Assembly: GCF_000471905.2 (NCBI RefSeq)
Contig: NW_006497600.1
Coordinates: 9,359-73,358, forward strand
Direction: 5' to 3'
DNA from: Amborella trichopoda
Taxonomy: Eukaryota > Streptophyta > Magnoliopsida > Amborellales > Amborellaceae
Length of the DNA: 64,000 nucleotides
In this document: positions 26,001 through 38,000 of the stretch, one piece after another
Position numbering within the stretch: the stretch's first letter is position 1
How the letters are laid out: each line of letters begins with the position of its first letter
Notes under the pieces: generated by a model
The model's database searches: none
Told to the model about the DNA's origin: nothing
What the model saw: the letters and a program-made list of their open reading frames with translations, nothing else
Translations under genes and position numbers: made by a program

Positions 26001-29000
26001 ACAGTAAGTTTACCTTCAAAGCTTTATCCTTAAGAACGGATAACACATCTTTAAGTGCTTCCTCTAGTGCAAGCACAAAGCGTTCAAACCTATAATCATA
26101 AACCAATGATCATGAAAGAGGAAAACAGACAAACATGGTTTACAAGATTAAAGAAACAAGGGAACTGATCATCTTTTTTTAAAAAAAATATTAAACAAAT
26201 AAGGGCAGCAATTGCAACAATTGAAGAAAGGAAGCCTATACAAACAAACTTATCCATCCATAGCAGGTTTACTAAAAGCTGGCTAGGTCTATTGAAATAG
26301 CAACCAAGTTAATAAGAATGGTACTAGTCAACTTGTGTACCTCCACATGATACAAGTATTACCAGATCACCTAAACTCCAAGATTCTTCCCCTTTTCATT
26401 ATCAATGATGCCAAAAAGACAAAAGGCCTTTCTCATATGCTTCAAAAACCCAAATACAGACTTCCATGGAGAAATATTTTAAGCAAATTATATAAAAAAG
26501 GCCTCGAATCCTCATGATGCCACTGGAAATTAACATTCAGATCTCACCATAGCCATCAGAATGACTCTATTCGTACAAATGTCAACCACCTAGTATGAAT
26601 TGTTGCTCCTATAGTAAAACAGAAGACATGGTACGCTTAACCAGGAAGTACCTTTTCTTTAAGCAGTCCTCCCAATACCAAAATAGCAACAAGGAATATC
26701 CATCCTTTGTATCAGGCAAAAAATTCAATGGCTGCTGGAAGAAGTATTTCAGCTTTCGATCTGGCAACAAACTGACAACCAAAATTTGGATCAAGGCTTC
26801 ACGATAGTAGTGTTTGCAACAGAATACCAAAATTTACAATAAAAACAAAGCAAATGGAAATCAAAAGTCTAAATGATGCTATAGAGTGTTTGATATAGCA
26901 AAACACTCAGGTGACGTAGGTTAATGACTGAGGGAGGAAGGACGTAGATCCTCCCAAACGTGCCGAGGGCTTCCTAGCCCAGAGTGACATACGTGCTGAT
27001 TGCTAGTTCAGGCCCCTATCTTCGGAGGAAGCATAGGAACTACTTGCTGCTGGAATGAAGGAAGACGAAGCCAATCACTCCAGTCATGAAGGCCGCAGTG
27101 ACCAAGGAACAGTGGGAAAGTCCCACTGGATGTTCATAGTGTATTGTAACGAGTCATTTGCTATTTTATGCACTGCATGACAATTAGTCGCCCCCAAGAT
27201 TACAATGATAATTTTTTAGTTATATAAATTGCATATAGAGAGCTACGACCGCACACTACATATTCTAACATTTTTTCAGAACTGATCTTCCCTATGTTAG
27301 CACAATACGTTATGCTCCATAGTATTTTGCCCATACATCAATATCTCGTATCTAAGCTAGGTTTTGTTATCTCCTTCAAATTCATAGGTTTGCATTTGTG
27401 TGTCTCAGGTAATTTTTGGTTCCATGACATTGGTCTAGAGTTTTAATCTTCCTACCAAACAGCTCTAGTTGTAACTTACTTATTATGTCAGACACTCCAT
27501 ATTTCAATTATATTTTTAAAGGACTGCTGCATTGGTATGCATGATTTGTTCAAGAATCACATTCCAAATCCCTTCTTACCATTTGCAGTTTCGAATTTAA
27601 ATCATTTTTGTTTCCGATCAGATATGATATCAAGATCAACCTCTTCTCTCAAACTCAGACACAAGCCACAAAGCAGAAATCCAATGGGAATTAATAGGAT
27701 GATACAATCTCCGAGCTATAAGAAGTATATTTCATAATGTAATTTATGTTCCAATGATTTATTCGAAGAACATAAAAACAAGAACAATATGAAGTGACAT
27801 AATTATTCATTCAAATGTTTCATTAATGAATTTATTGGAGCATAAATAATTTATCTAGAAACACATAGTAGAAATAAAATGGTCACAATACATAGATCAT
27901 GTGACATTGATAATTTCCAATGTTTAAAAAGGCGGAGACGGTCGCCTAGGCAACAAAGGATCTGGGCCGCCTAGGCGGCCGCCCAGACACAAAGGCGGTC
28001 CTAAGGGAAATGGCGGGGGTGGGGGCCATATGTAGTTTTGTGCATCTGTGTTTTGTGAATGTGTGTGTGGATGTGTTCTGTGCGTGCATCTGCATGCGCA
28101 CCTATGTGTGTGTGTGTATGTATTCTGTGCGTGCATATGCATGCGCACCTATGTGTGTGCATGAGGTCTCGTATGAAATTTTTAAAGATCCTCTTTTTTT
28201 CTTTTTCTTTTTTTTTTATGGACCTATATTTGTGAGAGAGAGGTCTCGAACACTAGCAGGATATGGAGAGAGAGAGAGAGCGAGAGAGAGAGAGAGAGAG
28301 AAAGAATCTGGGAGACAGAGGGATCTCACATTGAACACTTGGACGTCATCTTCTTCTTTTTCTTCTTTTTACATGTAAAGAGGGACCATATAGGTCCATG
28401 TGTATCTTTGTGTGTGTGTGTGTGACAGAGAGATAGAGAGAGCACATGGACCCAAGAGAGCGAGAGAGGAGCAATACCAAGCCTTATTTTTGTTTGGGTG
28501 GATTTGAATTTTTTTTACTGTTTTTTTTTTTGGACGCCAGCGTTAGGCATGCCCGCCAAGACCAGGCCGCCTAGGTGGCAAGGCAGACAAATTTTCATTC
28601 ACTGATAATTTCACTAGAATTTTCATTTACTAGGTCGCAATAAGCAGGCATTCATACCTCATCAAGAATAATTCCCTTAATGCATCGATACCAGTCAGTG
28701 CATGACGCTTGCCCACCTTAGATGTCACCATTGCTGTAAAATACAAAACCTTATTAACAACCAAAGAGAAATACATGAAATCTTTTTCAGAAAAAAAATA
28801 GTTGCCAATAACAAATAAAACCCTTTTATACTTAAAAATCATAAACCCTTCCATACTAAGAAAAATAAAAAATATTTATTTCTAAATTTGGTTGCACATA
28901 AGATGGTAAAGAACCTGGTTGTCAGACAAGAAGCACAAACAAATCAAAACAAAAACTCCGACACAGCAAAAATGGACTATCAAAACAAATTCAAAATATA

Positions 29001-32000
29001 ACAAGGGGGGTTATACAATCCTCCCTAAGGGGCAGATTGTAGCATGCCCCCAAGGGAGCATCCACCATCCAATCAGAATAGATCGAGAATACTGGACTAG
29101 GAGGATAAGTCATGCACACCCAGCTCAATCACTACCATCCAATTCTAATTGGAAGGACAAACCTAGTGTATATGCTATAATATGCCCTCTAAGGAATATA
29201 GCATAGTTTCCCATGTAAGACATGCATTCTGGTAGTAATGGCACAGCTGCAGCAAATAGAAGTACGCAGCAAAGAATGAAGCAAGCTAGAGAACTAGAAG
29301 AAGAATCAAACGCAGGTAAAAAAGAATGTACGTTATCCACGAAATATCCATGTCCCCTAACCCCATCAACTATTTTCTTATAAAGGCTGTTTAAAGAATA
29401 AACACAATAATAACTAGCAAAAAAATCACCCAAGTTATCAGGTCCTTTGATTTTATTTTGTAATTTTATTAATGGCATAGGTCTTTGTGACCATAAGGGC
29501 TCAACCTTGTTTTTGTAAATATTCCTTCTTACTACACTTAATTCTTTTGAAGAGCTTCTATGAAGAGCTAAACGCATATGCATGCGCATGTCCATAGCCC
29601 ACGATCAAGGGCTATGGGCATAAAAGTGGCTTCTTATTTTCTTTTAATCTTCACTGACTATATTCAATGTTGCTGCTTGACTGCCAAAACGCCTAGGCGG
29701 CAACCCTAGAGGGTGAGCTCTTAGGCGCCGGCCTAGGCGCCTATATGCAACTTGGCCGAGGGAAGAAAAAAGCCCCTGGCTAAGGTCACAAAAGTACTTT
29801 TTCCCCCCAAAAAGGTGGGGTAAAGTTTTTGGGGAGGCATTCTAGGCCCCCAAAACCATATACACCTAGTGCCATCCCGTTTCTAAAAGCAAAATAACAA
29901 ATAAATAAAAACATGTCCCCTTAGAAGAAAAAAATAATAATTAAGGCCTATAAACATGGTTAAGGCCCTTCTCTCTCTCTTGCTCATGAGCCCATGCACT
30001 CTCTCTCTACATATCAGAAGATAGCCTCCAAGTGTTCGATGCGAGGCCTCTCTCGTTCCCGCACACACAAACACATACATGGACCCATATGCTTTCTTTC
30101 TCATATAATAGGAAATAAAAGACGACGACCTCCACGTGTTCGATGTGATGCCCCCCTCTATCACAAACTTATATTCACTCAGTACATATAAGAAAAAGAA
30201 AAAGATGAACATGTCCTCCAAGTGTTTTGATGTGAGACGTCTTTATCACATACATTATATAAGATAAGAATAAAGATAAGAAAAAAGAAGATGAACTTTA
30301 AGTATTTGATGTGAGGCCTCGCATAAACACACACATTGGTGTGGTTTGCATAAGGTTGCAACCTGAAACAATCAAATTAAGGCACACCTGCAAACTTTGT
30401 CATAAGATGCAATTTTGGTGTCGAAAATCCTTCGGATGGCATGAGAATCTATTTTCCATCTCTAATTATGAAATTTTAAATTTTAAACTCCCTAAGTGGT
30501 TCAAATCACATAGATCTATAAATATATGAAAATCTTGAAAATAGACGGTCAAGATAATGTGATGCAAGATGTACTATTTTTGGGACTTCAAATATTTCTT
30601 TTCTCCATAGCCATACATCTCAATATCGAGATGATCAATTAGATGTTTTCCAACACCAAAACAACATTTTTTTTGAGGGATTTTTTAGGTGCGCCAGTGT
30701 ATCAAAAAGCGTTAGGCGGACCTGGGCGGCTGCCCAGATGAAAAAAAATAAAAATCCCAACATACCATATTCCAACAATCCTACTTGAAAATAAAAAAAA
30801 ATAGAAGTCGAGAAGAGAATTTTTATAATCCATATTGTTAAAACAGTAAACTGTAAAACCATACAAGTGATATAAAAGTCAACACCTAACACAACAGAAA
30901 TATACAAAAATTTAGAAAATATACAATCTAATAAAAGTCAACAGTCATGACTCAACACAAGTTACACAATAGTCAACAGACTCAACACAACAGTCAACAG
31001 ACTCAACACTCAACGATCAAAACCAAGAGGCAAGAGTCATCAATCATTATCATCAAAAGGAATATCAGTAGCGCAAGCTTCATCATATGCATTAGAGTCG
31101 AGGCCATCATCATTAGTGTCATCTTCCTCTTCAATATAACACTCATCCTCCTCTATTTCTTCTGAATCGGCCTCTTGCTCTTCTTCTTCTACCTTCCTCT
31201 TACTAGTATGCGTAGTCTGTGCAAATGAAGCCCTAGGAGTCTTGGCTGTTGTACCCTTCTTTTTGTGCTTCTCTGAACTCAAATATTGTATAATTTCCTC
31301 TTTGGTAGCCTCAGGAACATTTTTACACGGGGCAACATCCCCTGTAATACCGGCTTGGTGTTTTTTAAACCGGTAAATGCCCCCATTAGTATCATTTCCA
31401 CAATAATTACATTTAATACGGTTTTTATCACTTGGATTCGGGATATAACCATACTTTCAACCCGGATCACCACTCCGACGACTAGAAGCTGGAGAAGATA
31501 CTTCCATAGAACAAGGCTTATTTTCATCCCTTTTTTATTCTTCAAAATTCAAAAGATGTCTAATTTCATCTCGAACTGCTTCAAGAACCTTTGTACAAGA
31601 AGCAACATTACCTCTAACACCAGCAAGGTGTTTTTTGAATCGTCTAATACCCCCATTGGTAACTTTTTCACAAAAATTACACCTTATATAATTTTTATCA
31701 TTTGGTTTTGAGTTATATCCATACTTCCAACGCTGATCGCTTTTTCTAGGAGTAACAAAAATAGATCTATGACAAGGATTTTGTTCTTGTTTTTGTTTTA
31801 CATAACTTAAAAATTTCTTAATCTCCTCTCTGACAGCTTCAGAAACATTTTTACAAGGGGCAACATCCCCCTTAATACCGGTAAGATGTTTATTAAACCT
31901 GTTTATGCCTCCTTTTGTATCTTTTTCACAAAAATTGCATCTAACGCAAATTTTACCATTTGGATTTGGGTTGTATCCATATTTCCAGCCCGGATCTCCA

Positions 32001-35000
32001 CTCCGACTAACTCCTGAAGAAGACATCTCAAAATAAAGCAAGCAATCTAAAAAATGCACTTACTTTGGTTTCTTGAACTCCAAACTTTGAGAAACAATTC
32101 GATGATCGATCCAATGAAAGGTAATTTTTTGGAGGGTTTTTTTAGTCTAAAAGGGCTTCTTGTGGGTTTAAGGTTCAAATGAACCTAAAAGCCATCGTTC
32201 TTAACCTTTAAATCTTTCAAAATAACAAAACAAAAAAAAAATCATTTTTTCTGCCTCTGAGCGGGGCGCAGGCCCTGGGCGGCCGCCCAGGGCTAGGTGC
32301 TAGGCGGCTGCCTAGGCGGGTTTCGTACGCCCAGGGACGGACCGCCCAGTTTTACCGCTTAGGCCTGGGCGATGCGCCCAGGCCTTCTGGACCGCCTAAG
32401 CGTTGGGGGGTCCGCTTTTTGAAACTATGAGGTGCGCCTTAATTTTTTAAAATGTCAAACTTTTTGAGGTGCACCTTAATTCACACACACATGCACACAC
32501 ACACACACCCAAAAAAAAAAGAAAAAACCAAGGGCACCACAGTATCAGCCTAGGAGGCCACCTAGGCTTGTTTTTTTTTCAAAGAACACATGGCAATTTG
32601 TATAGGTGCCTAGAGTGTAGAATCCGCAATTGCTATCCACTTTTGGTTCAAAAGTCGTATAAAGGGCTTTTCAGTAAGGCATTTAGAACATTCTAATACA
32701 ACCTTCTAGCTCTTGGTAAATCTCTTTCTATCTTGATTAATCATTGTTGGTGACCCATCTCTATGAAGGGTGGTTGTCGTAATCATCATCATCATTATCC
32801 AAGCCTTATCCCAATCATTTGGGGTCGGCTACACGAATCATGTTCCACTATTCTGCTCTATCAAGGGCTATTCCCTCAATCAGACCATATGTCCTCTCTC
32901 TTCTCACTACTTCCATCTATGTCCTTTGGGTCTTCCCTTTCCCTGTTTAGAACTTTCTACTTGAACCAAATCACCTCTCCTAATTAGTGTCGTATTAGGT
33001 GTAAGTTGCACATGGCTACCCACCTAAGTTTATTTTCTCTCATCTTATGGTCTGTTGGAGCCACCCTAAATTCCCTCAAATGTCTTCATTCCGAATTCTA
33101 ACCTCTCTTATATTGCCAGTTGCCACTCATCCATCTCAACATCCTCATCTCAGCTACATTCATCCTATGGATATGTGCTTTTTTTTACTGCACAACATTT
33201 CACTTCTCATAAAGCAGGGCTGGTCTTACAACAATCCTATAGAACTTTCCCTGCATTTCCATTAGTATGCGACGATCACACAAAACTCCAGATGCACATC
33301 TCCACTTCGCCCCAGCTCTAATTCTATGCACAACATGTTCCTCAATCTCTCTATTCTCCTAGATCATCAACCAAAGATATCGAAAGTAATCTGTTTTAGG
33401 TATTTATTGGGCATCAATATTAAGTTCTTAACTACTTCCTTGTTTCCACTCTTATTATTACTAAACATATATTTCATATATTTTGTCTTAGTTCAGCTAA
33501 TTTAAAACCTTTATATTTTGGAGCATCCCTCCAAAGTTCTTTTCTGCCTCTAATCTCATCAATCAAAACTATGTCATCTGCAAACAACATACACCAAGGT
33601 ATGTCATCCTATAGATGCATAATTACCTTTTTCATAACCAAAACAAAGAAACATGGGCTCAACGCTAACCCTTGAGATTGGCTTATTGTCACTAAAACCT
33701 CACTTGTTTCTCCACTAGTTGTCCTCATACTAATTAGCACTCCCCCGTAAATATCTTTCACCATGTCATACTATCCTTTAGAAACTCTTTATTTTCCAAC
33801 AGCCACCAAATTTAATCTCTAGCAGTGTTTTAAAATGCGGCCGCATCATGCAGAATGAGTTCGCATCCGCGTCGCGAACTGGAGCATATGCGCTTTTGAC
33901 AGATGCAGCCGCATATGCACCGCATCCCGCATCTGTTTCCGCTGAAAAAATTATCTATTTTGCCCCTTGAGGAGGGGCAAAATGGTCTTTTTTAACTTCA
34001 AAGTTTAGGGAAACTGTTTGGGGGGGTTATTATACCTCCTAAACGAAGATTTCCAGCCACTTTTGTGGCTTTTTTTGCATCAAATCGAGGGAAAAAAAAA
34101 TTTTGATGAAAATTTTTTTTTCATCCAAATCTTTGATTTGGCGGTTGTTTGATACTTGGATGTTCATTTGATACCTTTGATTGTTGATTTGGGGATGTTA
34201 AGGTGAATTTATGATAAGAAATTGGGGATTTCAGAGGCAGTGAAGAAATTGAGCACTACTTCACAGAGTAGATAACTTTTTATTCCTTATTATATAACAA
34301 TACTGTTATACTTATTTTTGGGGCAATATCTTCTTCCCAATCTTCTAGTAACAAGGATCCGGCTTGAAAATATGCTAAACTAAAAAATCCGAAAGATAGA
34401 AATTGTGTCATATGCATGCTCTGTGGAAATACTTATATGGGTGGTATTTTTCGACAAAAAGAGTATTTGGCCGGAATTTCTGGGAATGTAAGAGCATGCC
34501 CACAAGCTACAGATGATATAAAAAAGGAGATTAGAGAATATTTGGATCGATTGAAAAAAGATAAAAGAGAAAAAAAAGGAAAAAAAGAAAGGAATTACTT
34601 GATGATATGCAATTATTTGATGATGATATGTCTGAAGTTGCTATGAGGCAAAGGGGTACTCATACTCCAACCTCAAAAGAGAGGGTTATAAATATTGGTG
34701 GTAGTGCTGAGAGAAGAACACCTCTCTCTAAGGGACCAATGGATTCTTTTTTTACCCCTAGCCCCGAAATTGTGGTTCAGGAGAGAAAGAAAAAAACAAA
34801 ACAAACCACAATTGACAACAAGTATAAGAAAGAACAAAGGAGGTCGGTATGTAAGTGGATTGCAAAGTGGATTTACATGCTAGGCATTCCTTTTAATACT
34901 ATAACTCTGGATAGTTTTGCATGTATGGTCCGGGCAATTGGGCAATATGGCTCAGGACTTATTCCTCCTTCACTACATGAGGTTAAGGAGCCCTTGTTGA

Positions 35001-38000
35001 AAGATGTTGTATTTTATGTGAATAAAATTTTGATTTCTCAAAGAGAAGGGTGGGAAAAATATGGGGCCACTATTATGTGTGATGGTTGGTTCGATGGGAA
35101 ATCAAGGGCATTCATTAATTTTTTGGTTAATTGCCTAACAGGTACTTTTTTTGTTAAGTCTATTGATGCAGCAGACAAGTCACATGATGGTACATACTTA
35201 TGTGGCTTGATGGATGAGATTGTCGATTTTGTTGGGGAGCAAAATGTGGTACAAATTATCGCTGACAATGGTGTCAACTATGCTGCAGCTAGGCATTTCT
35301 TGACTTTGAAAAGGAAGCATATGTCTTGGACTCCTTGTACAGCTCACTGTGTTAATCTTATGCTTAAGGAAAGGGGTACAACATCTTTTTTTAGTGGGGT
35401 GATTTCAAGAGCTATGTTTGTTGCTGGATTTATTTACAATCACACTATAGTCCTAAGCATGATGAGGTCTTTTACAAAGAAGAGAGAAATAGTGAGACCA
35501 AGTATCACTAGATTTGCCACGTCATTTCTCACTCTTCGAAACCTAGCCAAGCAAAAAAGTGCCTTGAGGACCATGTTTGCTTCAGAGCAATGGAGTAAAA
35601 GCAAATGGTCAAAGCATAAGGATGGGAGAGAGGCTGAAAAAATTATTATGAATACATCTTTTTGGAGTCAAATAATTATTGCATTGGAGGTGGCTCACCC
35701 TTTAATGAGAGTGCTTCAACTGGTTGATGGTGATGCGAAGCCCGTCATGGGCTACATACATGAGGCAATGGCTAGGGCAAGAACTGAAATAAAAGATGTT
35801 TTAAAGGATGATGAAAATATGCACAAGGCTATACTTGAAATTATTGAAAGGAGATGGGATACCCAGCTTCACAAGCACCTCCATTCAGCCAGTTATTTTC
35901 TAAACCCATCTCTTCACTATAAGCACCCATCCATTGAATCAGATCGTGTAATAAATGGTGGGTTCTTAGCTGTGCTGGAGAGGTTGGTGTCAAAAAAAAA
36001 TATCCACGATGAGATCCAGAGCCATTAATTGATTAAGTTCAAGTTAGCCTTGGGAAACTTTGGGAGAGATATTGCCACTCAAAATAGGGACACTACAGAT
36101 CCAAGTAAAGGCCAAAAGCTCAAAAATAATCTTATTTGTCTCTTACTTTATGTATAGTTCCATTGTTTATTTTATACCCTTAATTATATAAAATATTATA
36201 CCATGATGGGCATTATATGGAAGCGAGATACCAAATCTACAATGTCTCGCTATTCGAGTGTTGAATCTCACATGTACCTCATCTGGTTGGAGCGCAATTA
36301 GAGTGCATTTGAGCACGTAAGTCCTTTACTCCTTATTCCTTAATCTTTATTTCTTGAATTTCAATTTTCTAATCTAAAATCTAATTTATCTGAATTCAAA
36401 GTTCTACCACATCTTCATACAAAAGAAATAGGTTGAAGCAGAAAAAGTTGAATGATTTGGTTTATATACAGTATAACGAGCGGCTTAGGGAGAGGTATAA
36501 AAATCGCACGAAGCTCAACCCTATTCAATTATATGAAGCTGATGGTGATTTCATAAGTGAGTGGACCATGGATCCAAGACAAGAGCGTGTGTTTGAGGGT
36601 GAGGATCTTACATGGCTTGATATCGAGCTAGCAACAGGTGCTAATGAAGAAGATCGACCTAACACTAGAGCACAAAGGAGTAGAGGAGTTGCTGGGTCTA
36701 GTCGCACTCGCACATTAGCTTCAAAGGTCGAGGAGGAAGTTGACTCAGAGGAGACCGATGAAGAAGAATACATGAAGGCCGTCGAGGATGATATTGATGA
36801 TGCGCATGACGACTCTCAAGATGACTTGTCTAATTGATATTTGAAATAATGAAGTTCAAATTTCAAAATTGACTCTCAAAATGGATGATTGTATTAAGTT
36901 ATTATTTATTAACTATTAACTCTTCTTGAGCTTGACTTTTGATTTGTATTTTGTAATATCGTTATTTTGTACTTATGGTTGTTGATGGTTGTGCTTAATT
37001 ATAATTGTGCTTATGGCGCAAATTTGTGCTGATGGTTGTTGATTGTTGAATGCTTTATGAAGCTGGTTTCAAGTTTCTAGTTTCTATCAGGGGATAGTGG
37101 ATAACTGGATACAGAATCTCCGACAGCTAATAGTTTTGAAGTTAATAATTAAACTAAAATACCTATTATCACATATATCACCTTCATATTTGTTTCCTAT
37201 GCATTAACTTATGTTTTTAGATTTTTTAGAATTTTTTACATTTATTGACTGCATCATCGCGATGCACCCGCATCCGGGCCACATCGCAGCATCGGCCCCC
37301 CACCTCATCAGGGCCGCATCCCGCATTTTAAAACACTGCTCTCTAGGCACTTTATTGTATGTTTTCTCTAAACCAATAAAGACCACGTGGAGGTCTCTTT
37401 CCTACTACAGAAAACTTCTCAATCAATTACCTAAGTAGGAAAATAGCCTCAATTGTTAACCTCCCAAACATAAAACCGAACTGATTTTTTGATACACTTG
37501 TTTCATGTCTTTGTTGTTGTTCAATCACTCTCTCCCACAGCTTATTATTGCGTCTCATAATCTTGATTCCTTGATAGTTCTTAAAAGTTTTGTATCTCTC
37601 TTTTGTTCTTGAAAATAGTTACCACATCTATTCGTATGGTGTTTTCTTTGTTCTCAACATCTTGTTGAACAGAGTGGTCAGCCATAATATGTCAATCTCT
37701 CCCATGCACTTCCAATATCTTCATTTTTCTCAAAGCTTATTTCACTTCAAATATCCTAATCCTGTGAATGTATCTATGATCTCATTTATGTCTAAGGTTT
37801 CTCCTAACGATGTGCTCCCATTGTGTTCATCATTTAACAATTTTTTAAAAAACATTTGCCACCTTTTGTGCTCCCATAATGTTGGTCATTTAACATTTTT
37901 TTAAAATAAATTTGCCACCTTTCGCTCATCATCCTTCACCAAAACTCTCTAATCCTCACTCCTAATGTATAGATCTCTACACTTCCTCTCTCTCTTTTTT

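Larger units (their letters stand above)
19926..26013 (-). other. SWA2-like intron 3 (6.1 kb)
   Basis: This long intron holds a CT/CA microsatellite, an old LINE, a large foldback element, a tandem duplication and a palindrome-rich patch, all listed separately. The remainder (25480-26013) shows no recognised element. Confidence 0.75.
30338..32482. mobile_element. Mutator-like MITE, copy B, split by a hAT insertion
   Basis: The left part (30338-30694) begins GGTGTGGTTTGCATAAGG and follows copy A closely: AAACAATCAAATTAAGG, aatcttgaaaatagacggtc, catctcaatatcgagatgat. The right part resumes after 32437 with AGGTGCGCCTTAATTTTTTA, the expected inner edge of the right inverted repeat. The outer right end is uncertain and lies in a CA microsatellite. 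Confidence 0.6.

Noticed and set aside
28010..28378. Cysteine- and valine-rich 122-codon frame
   Set aside because: It is a translation of TG and GA microsatellites inside a hAT MITE.
32265..32420. CRISPR-like or Helitron hairpin array of GC palindromes
   Set aside because: The palindromes are uneven in spacing and length, lie inside a hAT-type terminus with an 8-bp duplication, and there are no spacers; CRISPR does not occur in plants.
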